Below, piece after piece: positions 1 through 17,659 of a stretch of 64,000 nucleotides of DNA (position 1 is the stretch's first letter; every line of letters begins with the position of its first letter). Both the position numbers and the translations under genes were made by a program. The notes under the pieces are model-generated. The model saw nothing but the letters and a program-made list of their open reading frames with translations. It had not been told where the DNA came from and searched no databases. Origin of the DNA: Corella eumyota (lineage: Eukaryota > Chordata > Ascidiacea > Phlebobranchia > Corellidae). The stretch lies in NCBI GenBank assembly GCA_963082875.1, contig OY720098.1, positions 16,120,001 through 16,184,000 on the forward strand, in the 5' to 3' direction.

Positions 1-220
1 CAAACCTTTTTTAAAACTTCTTACTAGAAAGCACTATCAAACCCCTAACAAAATGTAGTTATGCCATGTAGTTATAATGTAGTTATAAATGTAGTTATGC
101 CAAGTTTTCTTACTGCTACACAATGCTGCTGGCTTAACCCAGAACATTTCATTATTAGCACCATGTTAAACAGGCATAATGATAATTTAAGGAACCTATG
201 TTTACAGACAAAAGTTATAC

Positions 221-3200
221 CTGTAAATTAACATCAGAGTAATTTTGTTGTTGTTGAGGATGAGCGGTCCTCCCCTCCTTGGTATTTTTACTGGGGGCAG
301 GAAATCCCCCCCAGGGTGAGTACTGGCTGCTTTGTTGGGCTGCTGCAGCACGCTCGCTACCAATGGTACCCAACCCTGTTAAACCAAGTCCATCACCTGA
401 GTCAAAATAAAGCAATATTTATTATTTTATTTATTAACAGTTTTTTTTTTTTTTCTGTAATGTGAAAACTTTATGGTCTAAATGTAGGGTAATATTTCTA
501 ACTGCAAACCGGTCTTGAGTTGAACTTGATTGTTAGCCTAATTTTGTACTCAGCTAAATTTATATTTCTTTTATTGCCTTTTTTAAGGGTACTAGTCTGA
601 AAGCAGTTAAATTAAACCTAGGATTAAACCTTATTATATTAAGAGTAAAGTTGATTCCTACCTCCCCTATTACCATGAGATCCACCCCAGATATTTTCAG
701 GCTCTGGGAAAAGTTTGTAGGAATCTTTGTCTTCCTTTTTTAATAATGAGGAATCGAAAAACTAAATACAAAAAAAAATACTTTCAGAAGTAAAACAACA
801 ACTAATAGTCTAAATTCATTTAAAACCATTTAGTATATATATATAATCATAAAAAAATACCAAAAAATTTGTGATTTATACACTATAAATATAAGGGTAT
901 CTTCTCATATTTCTGAAATATATTTAAAAATTATATTTCACAAGAATTTAGTTTAAAGCCATTTCGTATGAAGAAGGGTAAAAAGGGGGTTAACTAAGAA
1001 TATTTCATTGTTGAAAAAATTATATTTTGGAATATACCTTTGATTGCTGTTGACTAGGATTGGTTAAATGTAAAGAATCTAAGTGATTTTGTGGAAGTGG
1101 AATTTTATCAGGATTGCCCACCATTGTGTCGTTAAAGATTGCCTGAAACAACCAGAAATTTAATATAAAACATAAAAATAAATGTAAAAAACTAGGATCA
1201 AAACAAAGTTTTGCGATAAATATTTATTTTTTGTATTGATATCCTTGTTGTGGGAAAGTCGACTTCATGGCCTGAACATAATGTAACATTTGTTACCTTG
1301 ACCCAGTCTTAAGTTTGACGCAGGTTGTGATAATATTGATACTTATAAGCCGATTTATGAACTGCTTATTGCTTTTTATCTTAACAACAGTTTATACCAT
1401 TTATATTGCTTTACTCAAGGGCATAAAAGCATTCGCGGTAGAACCAAGGACTTTATGTAGTAATAATAATGTCTCTTTTATTATTTGTTTCAAGTTTATC
1501 CGCAAAAATTAACTGATCATTTACCTTAACTCGATTTTGAGTCATTGTGTAAGCTGGGTAAAGCTCTGAAGGTGATTGGCGTGAATTCAGATTTACATTT
1601 TTACCAAGCTGACCAAAACTATCAGCCTAAAGAGTAAATTTAACATGATATAAAACAAGATTTATTAAAAAACATAAATAAGACAATCAAGATAAAAAAA
1701 ACATTAAATAACCCTGTTAAAAGAAATATTTGACTTAGTTAATCAAAAATATCCAAATTTAACCGAAAAGTTATTGCCAGTTAGAGTGTCACAACTAAAT
1801 TTCTACATACAATCCTTCCACCATTACCTTTAATTAACTAAAAAATAAATAAACAAGCTTACCAGTTGAGAATTAGGAGCAGAAGATCGGCCGAATGGAG
1901 AGACATTGGAAGGCAAAGGGTTACTATCCCTCTGAAATAAACCTTCATTTAACTGCTGCTGTTGTTGTTGCTGACGTGGATTATTTACAAGATTAAAATT
2001 TGGAAAAGAACCAGGTGTTAGTGGCTAGAAAGTAATTAAAAATTACTCATTTTTCTGGTTAATTTTATTATTATTTTTAATATTACATTAGCTGGCATTA
2101 ATAAACAAACATAAATATTTAATTTTAACTTTTTGCATAATCAAAAAATTAATAATTAAAATTGTTTTATTTTTTGTAGGCTGTAATTTAACAAACAATT
2201 TTTACTCTAATCTTCTAAAAAATTTAAATATTTTAAAGTTACTTTTTGGCCAGGCGATCCAACAAACCCAGAGCTAGTTTGTTGCAGCCTTTGTTGTCCA
2301 ATCAATGTGTTTGGTCTTCTTGGCATATCTATTCCCATGTTGTTACTATCCAACATTGAGGACATGCTATGGCCTAGCATGGAGTCTAAAACAAAATGAA
2401 ATTGGTAAGTATTTTACAATATCCAATAGATTGCCTGCCCTACCTTAAATGCCCTTATTACCCAAAACCATTTGACCAAATAAACATTTTTACAAAACCA
2501 TTCTGTAATACTCAAATCTAACATTCTGTAATACTCAAATCTAAGTCAACATTTTTTTAGAAACCTGAGGGCATCTTTCAGAAAAGGGTTACATTAAAAA
2601 AAGGGTTAAAAAAAAAAGTCTTAAAATAAAAAAAAAATAAAATGGAATTTTCGGGCATATAGATTTTGAAAAAAGAAAAAAATTGGCATTTAAAAAAGGG
2701 CATTTTGGGCATGTAGTTTTTACTTGCAAGTTTGTTTAGTGAAATGGTTTTCGATAGTATGACAATAATCTCTGCTGTCTGAATTATAAATGCCACAGGG
2801 TATTGTAAACAATTAAATCTGTATTTTGAAAGTAAAACTTAATTTAAAAAATAAATAAAATTTAATTTAAAAAACTTACTAGCTGGAAATATAGGATTCG
2901 CCCGACTACCAGATTGGGGTGAACAAGTTGATGAAGGAAGTTGATTGTGGAGAGCCCCAGGTGTGGGTGAGGATGTGGATGACGTGTTGTTACTTCCCCC
3001 TCCCTGGTTGGTGGGTGAGGGCCCGATAAAATTGGGGTGAAAGAAGTTACGAGCGTGCTCAGATGATAAACCTGACAAGTCAAACCCATGCAAGTTGTCG
3101 CCATCTTGTGTTCCTTGTTTGCTGTTTTGTTGCATTCGTGCAAAAAATTGTTGTTGTTGATTGACAGTAAACTTGGAGAAATCCAAACCTGTTCTTTGCT

Positions 3201-6200
3201 GGTTGTTAATTAAATTTGGCGACATGTTGCGGATTATGTTCTCCAATCGAGGGTTTGTTGGTTCGACTCCCGCTTCAGCATTTTTAGCGCGCTCATGAAT
3301 GCGTAGATGCTGCAAAACAGTCATGGGTAGACTCTGCCTATTACCAACTTGACTAGGTAACTGGAAATTAGGCCCAGGACCTATAGGTCGTTGCAGCGGA
3401 CTCATGTCTTGGTTTGGAGATATGGTTCTTAGGCTTTGGGCTTGGTTCTGTTGGTTAAGAAACATGCTAATATCTCTTGGGTGGGACATAGAATTTATAG
3501 CGTCAGAAGGCATGGTATCAACTGGGGACAAATGAGTGCTATTAGGGGGTCGAAAATTACTTCCCGGCATTTGATTTGGGAACATTTGTCCCTGAAACGA
3601 GGGCTTGGGTAGGTCGGAGGGATTTGGAGGGGTGTTCATAGACTGATGTTGTTGCAGCTGTTGTTGGTAAGAGAGCTGCTGCATCTGTGTTCTTTGCATC
3701 ATATTCTGCGGAGCGTTAAAGTTGTACGTCGCAACACCTCGGCGAACATAGGGACCCGAAAGCATTGCATTACCAGGTGGGGTACCTGCACCTGAAGGAT
3801 GTCTATACACAGGACCCAACTGTGGAGACACAATCTGCATCCCATAAGGTTGTTGTAGCATGGGAGGCTCAGCATACATTGGCAAACCAGGAATTACCAT
3901 ACCAACAGGTTCTACAAAGCCACAAGGCATAGGCCCAGGTGACGGCGTGTCTTCTTGGGAATATTGTGTCGGTGACAGTTGTTGGGTGGCACCAAATGTG
4001 ACACGGTGGCCGGTGCGTGACTGATTGATGGGCGATGTGCTGTCAGCTTGTGACGACTCGTTGCTACCTCTCTCGGAATCCATTTCGCCGTGAATAAAGC
4101 TCTCAGAGTAAGCCCCATCTTCTTCTTTGATAACCTTAATGTAAAGAAAAAGTTTTTTAGATATTTCTCACAAAGCCAAAATTTATTTTATAAAAATAAA
4201 GTATCTTTTATATAACCTTAACTTATTGCATAAAAATGTTACTTCTCTAACTAAAACCCTTTAAATTTGGGCTACAATAATACAGATAAATTTAATTTTT
4301 GTTTACATGACATTTTTAACACACCTTCAGTTTGTTGTCAGGTTTAATTTGTACCGCAACATTTTGCATTCTAGGAGCACGGTTCTTCTTTCTCGTGTTT
4401 GATGAGTAATCATCAGACATCTTTAGAGCTCCCTTGTTCTTTAAACCAGACCTTCTTGGTCCTCCAGAAGATGAATCAGAGGGTCTAAGATCTTTGTATC
4501 TTCGGCCATTCAGCTTAGGTGGTGATATTGATATTTCCTAAATTTTAAATTGAAAAAAAAAATCAATTTTTTGGATTATTTTCGAAGTAGTGACAAAAAC
4601 ACGCGTCTTAACATCATAAGCTCCCAAGTTTAATCCCCACTGCTTTTATTGCATAGAGCCTTGGGAAAAGGCACTAAAAAATTTAAGATACACTAACCGT
4701 CTCCACCTCTCGATCTAGCTCCTCGTCTTCCTCTTTATTGAAATCCGCATCTTCCTCCACTCCGTTCACTCTGCTTCCATGCTGAGGAGAAGGAACAACG
4801 TTGCTGGAAAACATCGTTCCCGTGCTCTCCTCAGAGGTGCAAAGAAGATCAGAGTTGTGGGAGGAAATCAGAGAGCCGAGAAGAAAAAGTCTAAAAATAA
4901 TTAAAAAAAAAAAATTTTAAATAAATAATACACAACAAAAAAATATCATTATTTTTTTCATAATTAGTCACAGCATAAGGTGTTTCTAACTTATAAAAAA
5001 GGATTTTCATTCAAAACAAACAATTTTTCCAGAGTAAGCATAATTTATAAATTTGTAGTTAAGTTTTATATAAATGAAATAAACGCTGATCTGTATGACT
5101 CAACAGTAAGCAAAACTACTAACGTGACAAAACAAGCTTAACATATAGCACAGATATGTGTCAAAAAACTTAACCTTTTACCTATATTTTATACAAAAAT
5201 AAAGAGTAAACTAAGAATAACTATAATTAGTATATTAGTACATACTTAAACTTGTAAGACTTAATACAATTGGGTTTCTTATCAATTGATTTTATATATA
5301 ACATATTTTTGATTAAAGAAAATTGCATAATCTAATATATAAACAAATTTAAAATAGTTTCCATTAAATTGTATTAGTTTCTAAGTCTATTAAGTTGATA
5401 GCCAAAGTTTTGTATATATATTGTTGACCTATTAGTATTATCTGTTTGCCAAAAGGTTTAAATATACTGGGAGCTTTAAGTAACAATAGTGACTAATTCA
5501 AAAAGCTAACTGTTAAATATAGATTGATTGTCTCTTGTATTTGGTGTTATGTTTTTTTGGAAAGTTTGTATGTATTTTGTTGTGACATGGATTTTAAGTA
5601 TGTTTTGTTTAAGTATAAATATGGGAAACTTCTATTTAGTTTAGTCAATTTTTTCGTTTTACTAGCCAAATTGATTAATTTAATAATTACCATGGTGTGG
5701 AATATATATAATGATTTAATTTGAGTAAAAAATGCACCAACTATGTCATGAAAGCAACATGAATAGTATCTTTATTTAATAACATATCCTATAACACTTA
5801 ACCACTTTTAAAACTTAGTTTTAATGCAAAATTAAAAATCTTAAAAAAAAACTTTTTTGACTCCTTACCTGTATGATCTGCATGCGTGCTCCATGTCATC
5901 TGGAATCGAGTTTTCTACTCCTCCTTGAAAGTCGAGTTTGGAAAGAGGTTGACGTAATCCAACAAATCCTCTCACCTCTAAGTCCTCCGGAAGAGGTCGA
6001 TCTATTTAACAAAAAAATTTGTAAATTTTCTGAAAAAAGTTTTAGGAATGACATTAAAATACAGAAACATGTTACCTTTAAAATATTTTTATTGTTTTTT
6101 AATCAGACAAAGCAAACTTACTTTCAAAATTGTTGGATCTATCTTGATTTCCCAGAGCATTTAAAACTTTCGCAAATCTACACCAAACCCTTTAAAAAAC

Positions 6201-9200
6201 AACAACATGATAATTTAATAACCTGTTTTTAAGTGTTCTCAATAAAGGGCTTTACTGTATAAACTATTTTTTAAATCGGAGTGAAAAGAATCTTAAATCA
6301 CCACCTAAAATGGGGTTTTAATAAAGAGTACATTGAAAGGTTTCATTAAAATATTAAAATAAAACTTGGTACAAAAAATTTAATTGCCTTGTAGTTACAA
6401 AATCATAATTATTTATAGTAATGATAAAACAATGCTTACCTAGAGTTTTGAGACACTTCTGTTTTTTGGAGAACTGAAATATTCGCCGACACCCAATCCA
6501 GTGTTAACTTAATCGCGGGTAAAGCTGGGTGTTCTAATTCTGTGACATCATCGCTATGCGCTGGTACACTTGCCAGCAAACCACCAAGCATATTCACTAA
6601 AAAAAATTAAAAAAATATTTTAACATTTTCAAAAATGTTTTTTCTTTTTAGTATTAAATATTTTTATGTAATAATAATTTTACATGTTTTATATGAGAAA
6701 TTTTTTAAAAAGTAGCAATTTATGACTTCTTTTTTAAAAAATCAATTTTTTTCATGATCCTATCTATAGAAACTCCTTTTAGGTAAAAAAATTCCCTTTG
6801 CTTTATTAATAAACATACTCCAATATCAAAAAGTAAATAATAAAACAAAAATAGATATTCGAGTAAAAATATGTCAATTAAGGTGCTTTTTTAAAAAACA
6901 ATTACACATAGTTTAAAGGTCTTCCCAATTTTGTTTAAACAATGTCCCTAATTGAACCAATTTAGCAATAAAACACAGATATAGAAAAACAAATTCTTTT
7001 TTTAGCAATTAAAAAATGTTATTTTTTCTCTACAAAAATGTTATTTACTTGTGAAACTAAGAATAGCACTCCATGGCAAATTGTCACTTAAAATAATATT
7101 CTGATTGGGAGGTTGTTTTTCTTGTTCATTTTCGTCCTTTTTATCAATTGAGTCTATAGGGTTGCCAGAACCTAAATTACAAATATTATTGGTGATTTAA
7201 AAACATAAAATATTAACATCCGCTGCTACAGTTTGGTGACCATACAAACATAACAAGAACAACTAAAATACCCTATAAAAATGGGTTAAAGTCTTTTTAA
7301 TACAAATTTGAACATTTTTTATTTTTTAAATTAATATTTTAATTAACCTTTTCTTGACAAAACTACACAAGCACCCAATGACCCTATGTCTATTAAACTG
7401 ATTGCGTACCGATTAAGTGGTTTACCAGGGGATTTGTTAAATGTATCTCATTAAAAATGCAATAGCTTACTGTTAACACCATTCGGTGACAAGTGCAGGA
7501 GAGAAAAAAGATTGAGGAAAGTCATGTGAATTATTTGTTGTCTCGACAATGAACCTGCTTTCAGATGAGCTCGAACATAATTGGATAGTCGCTCTACCAT
7601 ACCTTTTAATTCTTTTTCACCTGTTTGATAAAAAAATATAGGTAAGTCCAATTTGATAAACATTTAGAGAATTTTCGTGGAATTGGGAATTTTAATTTGG
7701 ATTTGGAATTTTCGTGAAATTGGGAATTATAATTTGGATTTGGAATTTTCGTGGAATTTGAAATTTTAATTTGGAATCAAAATTTAGGTCGAGTAGCTTA
7801 AAAAATTCTGGATCACAATATTTGTACGTAGATTTTTTTTGTCAAATAAAATTTTTTTTTTAATTTGCAAACATGAAAAAAGCACTATGTTTATTATTTA
7901 ATTGGCATATTTCTTTAAAAAATACATATCTGTAGAATATACCAAACATATGGTAGATTAACTATTAAGTTTAAGTAAAACATACCGTAAAAATAATTGT
8001 TCATAAAACAAACTTCTGTTAGATATTAATATTTTTATTTTCACAATAAAAAAAAATTTGCCAACCTTTTTTTAAATATATACAAGCATGAAACTTCAAA
8101 GAGAATTTAACGATTTCACTTGTGGATATTTTCGTATGTCTGGGTTCATCTCTAAAAATATTAAAAAAAATTAATTTAAAAACAAAAATAAATACAATTT
8201 TTTTGCATAGCAAATAGAACTTATAGTTAAAAAATTGATTTACAATATCATAGAAGCCAATACCAAAGTGCCAACAACACAATATTTACACCTATCAAAT
8301 GTCACTCAAAAAAACTGACAACTCCAAATTATTACCCTGCCATAATCTTGCTCAGCTGTCTTCTTAAATTTGTGTCAGATCCTGGAAAAGGACACTTTAC
8401 CGCTAAACTTCGGCAATAATAAAAAGCAGTGCTTAGTACATCCCCACTTGCCGCAGCCAATATTGCAAGTTGGTTGTACGGTTGGCCACCACTTGGTACT
8501 AGTTGTGCAGCATGTCTATAGTAGGATTCGGCCTAAAAAAGAAAATGTATTTATTATAAAACTGGTTTAAATTGAAATAATTAGTTTTTATTGGTAGGTA
8601 AATGTTTAATGAATTAAAAAATAAGCCTTAACAACTAAAAAATGCACTAGCCTATTTGTAAAGCTATGTTTATTAAAAAAAATATTTAAATGGTTCAAAC
8701 AAAAAATTTAATTTTGTATTAGCTTCAATATAAACCAAGGTTTTATTAAAACAGTGTCAAAACAATATCTTACAAAATATTTATATTTTAAGACTGCGCA
8801 AACAATAAAATGCATAATACATAAATGAATTTTTTAAAAGAATAAAATGAATATTGGTTAAAAAAATGTTTCATATAGGTAAAATTTGATAGCTTCATAA
8901 TGACACCACTTTTTATCATTTAAAAAAATTAGTACCATAAAAAAACTGCTAAACATAAATACACTTAGATGGTAAACAAAAACCTAAATAACCAATTTAT
9001 AAATATGATGTGCCTTTAATTTTCCTTATTGATAGGTTGTTTTGAAAAATTGTACCCTTTAAATGTGATTAAATAGACAAAACAAAATACTAATTCAAAT
9101 AACCTCATTAACAGAAATAAATCCAAAAACCAGACAGTGATAAAAAAAATAAACAATTTCAACAATCCTGTGTTAATAGGCAAAGCATTTTAAACACGTA

Positions 9201-11353
9201 GTAAAGTTTATATATATAAAACAATATTACAGCAAAAATGTATTTAAGTATTTAATTATAACTCTGAACTTTATAGGATTTAAATAATCATTAAATGTGA
9301 CCTATAATTGTGCTTAATTCTTGCCATGACAGCAGGAAGCTTATCATTATTGTGCTTTAAGCTGTTTCACAAACAAAATATATGCAAAAAATAAAAACCT
9401 TTATACACAAATAAGCAATTATAGTCACAGAAAACTACAAAAAATACATTACCCTCCAAATAGTTGTTTATTTGCTTGTTATAACCGATGTATAAAAGTA
9501 CCTGATTAATTTGGTTTCTGTATCTTGCTATGTCACCAAGATGAACTAAGCAATGCTGACACATATATTGACATGATGGTCGCTCCGGTTGAGTTATAGA
9601 ATTTTGTTTTGCAGAATCTAATCCTAAATTGATCACATATTTTAAAAATAATAATAGCCTATATGTTACACACAAATACATTTTTAAAACACTGAAACAA
9701 AGTGTTATAAAAAACACTAACACAGAAACAATAAAATGGTCTACTTGTCGTAGTTTTAGAGTGTGTAATATAAGAGTTGGTATGAGTAATAAAAGCGAAA
9801 TTTGAATATTGTAAATAAACAAATTGAACAAATAAAAAAGCAGACACTTGAATTTCAATTAAATCTTAATTTTTTAAGACAGAGAGTGGGTTTATTAACG
9901 GATCAGAAATATTATAAAGAAACAAAAAAACCTTACAGTCAACATTTTAATTGTCATAATATGATCTAAACTTGCAACTAGTATTTGTTAGTGATAGTAT
10001 ACTTGCACACCATAAACAGAAGTTTTATTTATTTTAAAGGCCTATAACTTGTCCATATATATATTTTTTTTATATCGTCCACTAAGCTTTATTATATAAA
10101 GATTTGATTTACCTTTTAAAAATACGAACTTAGAGGAGGGAACTCGGCAGGGAAGATTAACTTGAAAAGTTCGACAAAGATCATCCAAAAGTAAAGAATA
10201 AAAACCACTAGCAGCGTCAAGGAATATGGTTAGCTGGCACTGGGCCTCAGACCTATGTGTGTTCTAAAATATAAAAGTTTTTTTAAAGTTCTTAATAATT
10301 TTACAAAATTTAAAAATATTGATTTCAATGACAAAAAGATTTAGTAAGATTAGTTGATTGAAATAACTTGGAATTTCTAATTTTCACCACTCAGCAGAAG
10401 ATTACAACTGGATTGAAGTTACAGCAATGTTATTGATTATTTTAATTAGGTTGTTGCGTTGCATTACTCTACTTACTGATTTGTCTTTGGACTGTTGCTG
10501 AAGGGCCGTGATGTGATTTTTGAAAACAAAATTCCATCTAGTCAATTTTTAAAAAAAATTTTAGAACTAAAACATAATAAAAATTAAAAAAAATTTAAAT
10601 ATCAAATTTTTTTTGAATACAGCTTGACAAAAAAATTAAAACCACTTACAATTTAAAAAAATGTCCTAATAAGTTAAAAACGATAAAAAATATAACTTTT
10701 AAACAATAAATGTGATATTATTTTTAATAAAAAATGATGATTTAAAAATGTATTTTAGGTATATATATTATATATATATATATCTTTTAAAAAGTACCAA
10801 ACAAACACAAAAATCCTAACAAAAATCAAACTTACAAATCTTGTTCGATTTTTTTGTCCAAGGCATATTCCAAATTAGTTATTAAAAGTTGACGATAAAC
10901 ATCCTGAAGTGAGGTTCGATTTGAAACTAACTCCCCCGACTCTGAACCATCCCCAGCTAATCCATTACGGCCAGTCCCCAGTTCTTTTTTTAATATATCG
11001 GCTTTTCTGGATTATTTATCAAAATAACAGCTTTAAAATCAACTTTAAAAAAATACTATACTGATGCTAAGCCCTAAAAAATCACTACATATGATTTTGG
11101 GTTTAATTCCCACTACTGCTATTTTGCTAACAGTTAATAAGTACAATACTTACTCAAACTTTGCAGATTAATAATTACATAACATGTCAGGGTAAATAAA
11201 ATCAAAAACTGGTTAAGGCCTATTTTAAATTAAAAAAAAAACAGAAATTGTTAAATTATCGCACATTTTTTAAATCCAATGTGACAAGTCTTATTTTAAA
11301 CTATTAATATTAATCACAGATACTTACTCTAACAACTGATTACAGTTATTCAT
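221..11353 (-). CDS. SMG7: SMG7, nonsense-mediated mRNA decay factor (3' end outside window)
   Basis: SMG7 pairs with SMG5, binds phosphorylated UPF1 through an N-terminal 14-3-3-like TPR domain and recruits deadenylation/decapping in nonsense-mediated decay. Twenty-one exons connect in phase: 221..396, 662..734, 1038..1142, 1525..1626, 1863..2024, 2243..2385, 2880..4134, 4325..4537, 4698..4890, 5869..6001, 6122..6189, 6440..6596, 7049..7171, 7471..7620, 8066..8151, 8336..8532, 9502..9623, 10113..10263, 10477..10537, 10836..11006, 11328..11353 (about 1,289 codons so far). Family blocks seen are CQHCLVHLGDIARYRNQ, QPYNQLAILAAASGD and FYYCRSLAVKCPFP, then LPEDLEVRGF. The C-terminal half, mostly the 1.25-kb exon, is rich in Pro, Gln, Ser and Asn and has no PIN domain, which argues for SMG7 over SMG5 or SMG6. 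The start is the ATG ending at 11353 (MNNCNQLLEKADILKKELG). The last exon seen ends in a donor site, so the gene continues to the left. Confidence 0.92.
1225..1475 (-). repeat. SINE-like dispersed repeat copy in SMG7 intron
   Basis: Read on the plus strand, this copy starts near TTGTGGGAAAGTCGACTTC and ends near the GTAGTAATAATAAT run. It matches the copies at about 19805 and 43665 (same strand) and 30370-30450 (opposite strand). The tRNA-like head is not recognisable here, so it is a 5'-truncated or diverged copy. Boundaries are approximate. Confidence 0.6.
4598..4685 (+). repeat. SINE head fragment in SMG7 intron
   Basis: The stretch CCAAGTTTAATCCCCACTGC resembles the B-box and following bases of the tRNA-derived repeat at 30177. 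It is followed by an AGAGCCTTGGGAAAAGGC segment. Only the head region is present; the edges are uncertain. Confidence 0.4.
7669..7778. repeat. 37-bp tandem repeat, three copies, in SMG7 intron
   Basis: Three successive copies of a 37-bp unit begin GGAATTTTCGTGGAATTGGG and differ at a few positions. They lie in the SMG7 intron between exons 7471..7620 and 8066..8151. No coding potential is seen. Confidence 0.8.
11055..11155 (+). repeat. SINE head fragment in SMG7 intron 1
   Basis: GGGTTTAATTCCCACTACTG resembles the B-box region of the tRNA-derived repeat at 30177, followed by unrelated AT-rich DNA. Edges are uncertain. Confidence 0.4.
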
Positions 11354-13890
11354 TATACGAAAAGTTTTCAGTGAATTGATTCCTCATTTCTTAAGTAAAC
11401 CAGTTCCAAGTCAAGCAACTAAGCCGTAGCAATCTGGCTTGTAAAGCTGGTATTTCTCTTACAGTATATTTGTATAATATCCAATGACAAGTTTCTGATT
11501 AATATAATCAAAAAATACAGCACATATTGTAAATTATTTTTATCTAAATTTAACATAAAATAAAGTAGATATAATCAGATAGATAACATATGATTTTAAA
11601 ATTTAAATAAAACCTAATTACTTTTCAATACTATAACTGTTTGATAAGATCAACCTAAGCAATGACCCATATACAGACATTTAGACTTAACATCTAATAA
11701 ACTTACAAACAGGCAGAAAAGTATTAAAATAAAACCATAAAAAACTATCAAACTTTTTTAATCAGTGTTCAGCTTGAATATTATCATAAAAAAACGCCAG
11801 ACATCAAAATTATTATAATAACTTAACCTGTAATGGTTTTATAAAATATGATGTTTTAAAAAATTACCGACAGGCAATATACACATAAAGTCAACTTAAT
11901 CACTAAACCAGTCATAATAAAGTACAGTCGTCCTGAAAAAATTAAACGTAACATTTATAAGACGTAAGCAATCTAGCCAGTAAACAGCGCAACAACAAAA
12001 CAAAATAGTCAGCTCTATTTTATATTAATTTAGGTATTCCTTATGTAATATATTATTAGGTAGGTTATTATTGAAAACGCTTGTGTTTGCTGTAATCAGT
12101 CAACCTTACGCGACAACCAACAAAAAAACTGAAACGAGAATAGCGACTGTTGAAACTTATTTAACCTTTGACCTGACCAGCTGACTTATGTTTGTGGTTA
12201 CGTTCTTAAATGTGATATTTTATCAAATTAATACCTTAATATTCAAAATAACTTGATAAAACTTTAAGTAATTAAAATGTTTAAAATTCTGTAATATACT
12301 GTTACCTAAAACCGTTAAAACCTATTGTATTTGTATGTGTGATCCTAAAAATATTTAATCCAATGTGTTATCATCAAAATTTTCTCCTCATCTTATCCAA
12401 CAATAGCCAGGTATAAATTTGGTTAACAACATAATAATAACAAGTAAATAAGAAGGTATCTTTCAAATACAATAAACTATCCTTTAAAAACCGTTCTCCT
12501 TACTTTTTAACACCATGTTTCTCATCGATGATGTAATTTCTGATAACTAAATCACGTGATATTTTCGTAAGTCAAAACAGATGCTAGCAAGCCTAACTCG
12601 TAGCTAATATAGCCTTTTTAAATTGGTTGTGATCTAAATCTAGGTGAAACAATTAATTTATTTAACCGTTAAAGTTATGGACTTGTAATTCTCACGTGAC
12701 TCAGCATAATTTGTTATATAATTTTACAAACTAACAGCTCGTGGTGGTAGATTTGATTATTGCTACATTGCATTTTTAATGCTGTAAAAAAACTCAAAAT
12801 AAATTCCAATAAAATACATAAAAATCACTTTAATCACTGGTCAATTTTTAATATTAAGTTAATACATTTGTTTCACAATCGTACAAATCACGAAATACAT
12901 ATATCATTACAATCGTGGAACATAATGCTTTACAAAAGCAAGCCAATCAATTTTGAAAAAGAGTATGAACTAGATAAAAGCAAATGTGTCAAACCTATTT
13001 TACAACAAAAATTTGAAATATATATGGCAATAGTCAATTTATTTAAAAAAAATTTAACTAGTAAATTATAATCTAGCTACTGTAAACACGTCTACAAAAT
13101 AGTAACATTTTTTTTCATGCAATAATTCAATTAGCAGCTGGAATTATTGACCTGCATGAATTTTCGTAACAAAAAGGGAATAAATGCAAATTTGAAAAAA
13201 TGCGATTAATAATGGATACAAAATATACAAGTCTGTTACAAATATAAACTCTTTTTTGCGTCAAACCAATAGGTACAATAAATTAATTAAAAATAACAAG
13301 CTTCGAAGTTGTTAATAATTTTCTTATACTATTTAAAGAACCTATAAAAAAAACTTGGCAAAAATTTAAAAATTTTTTAATATTGGAAATTTCTTTTAAT
13401 AATGTATATTTTTTTTCCTGATATGCAAAAAACTAAAATTAGAAGTCACTTATATTGTATGTTTTTTTTACAAACAGTGGAACTAGTCACTAAATAATAG
13501 AATATCATTGCACAAAGAGTTTAGAGCGCTTAAAGAAGCGTCAATAAAACCAAATTGAGAATATACCGCAAATCATAATTCCATCGTAAAAATTATAATA
13601 AAATTTCATACATACATGTTTTAATTTAAGAGAATTTGTTTTGTTAAATTAGTACTTCAAATTCTAGTACAAAAACTACAATTTGACATACATTTCTTGG
13701 TGACTTTTTGTCAGGTTGTTTAATTTACTTTATATATTGTTTCGATAGTCAGCAGTCAGTGATTCTTTAGTAATAAAACACTACACAGCAACAGGCCCTG
13801 TAACCAAATTAAAGACCAATTGCAAGTGTCAAAAATCCTGTTGTAAATGGCGCTGCAGCTATTGGTATACTTAATTAATAAAAACACAGG
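11354..13890. other. Intergenic, 5' flank of SMG7 and 3' flank of RAB14
   Basis: About 2.5 kb without a supportable gene. The SMG7 promoter must lie in the left part. A CACGTG E-box sits near 12553. A 103-codon open frame at 12760-13071 is AT-driven and resembles nothing. No tRNA, hairpin or conserved block was recognised. Confidence 0.6.
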
Positions 13891-16574
<2,684 letters not shown>

Positions 16575-17092
16575 TTTGATCTAAAAACATAATAATTTTA
16601 TATATACCTCAACAGAGGTTTTTAAAGTTTTTTTTAAAATTTTACTATTTATCTTTGATTTTTATTAAGATACTTACATTTTATAAATATTTATGCCTAT
16701 TAACAAATTAAAGATGAATCAATCAGCTGACTGATAAATGATCAAGTAAATCAAGAAATACAATTCCGTAATAAATCAAATGTTAGGTGTCACTGATTTT
16801 AAGTTGACAAATTCTTTAAATTAAAAAAACTAATACTAGCACAATAAGAAAAACTTCTAAATGCAAAATTTGATAAAAAATGTAAAATACTGGTAAAAAA
16901 ATATTATTTAATAAACTGATAAAAAGCAAGCAGACACTTAAACCAAAATAATATATAGTACTTTTAAAAGTCTAAGCAAAGTTGTTTTAAACCTTATTTA
17001 TTTGTTTGAAAGTTTGTTATTAATTTGTCAATTATTTTTATTTGTCCAGTTACTCTGTCTCTAGTCTGGTTCACATTCCGCGTAATCACTAA

Positions 17093-17100
17093 TGACGTCA
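17093..17100. promoter_or_regulatory. Palindromic CRE (TGACGTCA) upstream of RAB14
   Basis: A perfect CREB/ATF site lies about 520 bp upstream of the RAB14 start codon. Binding is inferred from the motif only. Confidence 0.45.
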
Positions 17101-17659
17101 CAAATTTTGTAGTTCCTGTTTATGCCACGAGTTACCAATAGCCTAATGTGTTAATTTACTATAACTAATAACAAGTTTTAAAATAAAACAACGAAAAAAC
17201 ATCTATCACAAAGGCCTTGGCCAACGAAAATACTCAGCTGAAAGTTTATCATTACCTCATCATTAGTCTCAAAACAGACTGCAAATCACGTGACTGAAAA
17301 CGCATTACAAATCAGTTAGAATACTTGACGCACATTATTCTGACTTTTTTAACTTAAGCCTAAATATATTCAGTACTATATTTATTGAAGATGTTTAGGT
17401 GTTTTCAAAATTAAAACCCAAGGCTGCGGATGGAGTTGCCAGCCGAACCGTACTTCGGTCAATCTGTGTTAAGTCTATCCGCACTAGTGTCTGGTTAATC
17501 TGTACTTGCATTAAGTAACCCTTGTACAAATTGGCCAAGTGTGTGCCGAATAAATAAATTACCGAATATATTCTCTTAATTAAATAATATTTTATAGGTA
17601 CGTTATATACGGATTGTGTACAATAGGCAAATTAAAATCATAATGCTCAAGTTGTCTTA

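Noticed and set aside
9367-9858. 163-codon minus-strand open frame
   Set aside because: Only the part 9502-9623 is real, as an exon of SMG7; the rest is read-through into introns.
12760-13071. 103-codon plus-strand open frame
   Set aside because: AT-driven composition, rich in Asn, Ile and Lys, no splice context and no similarity recognised; lies in the flank between SMG7 and RAB14.
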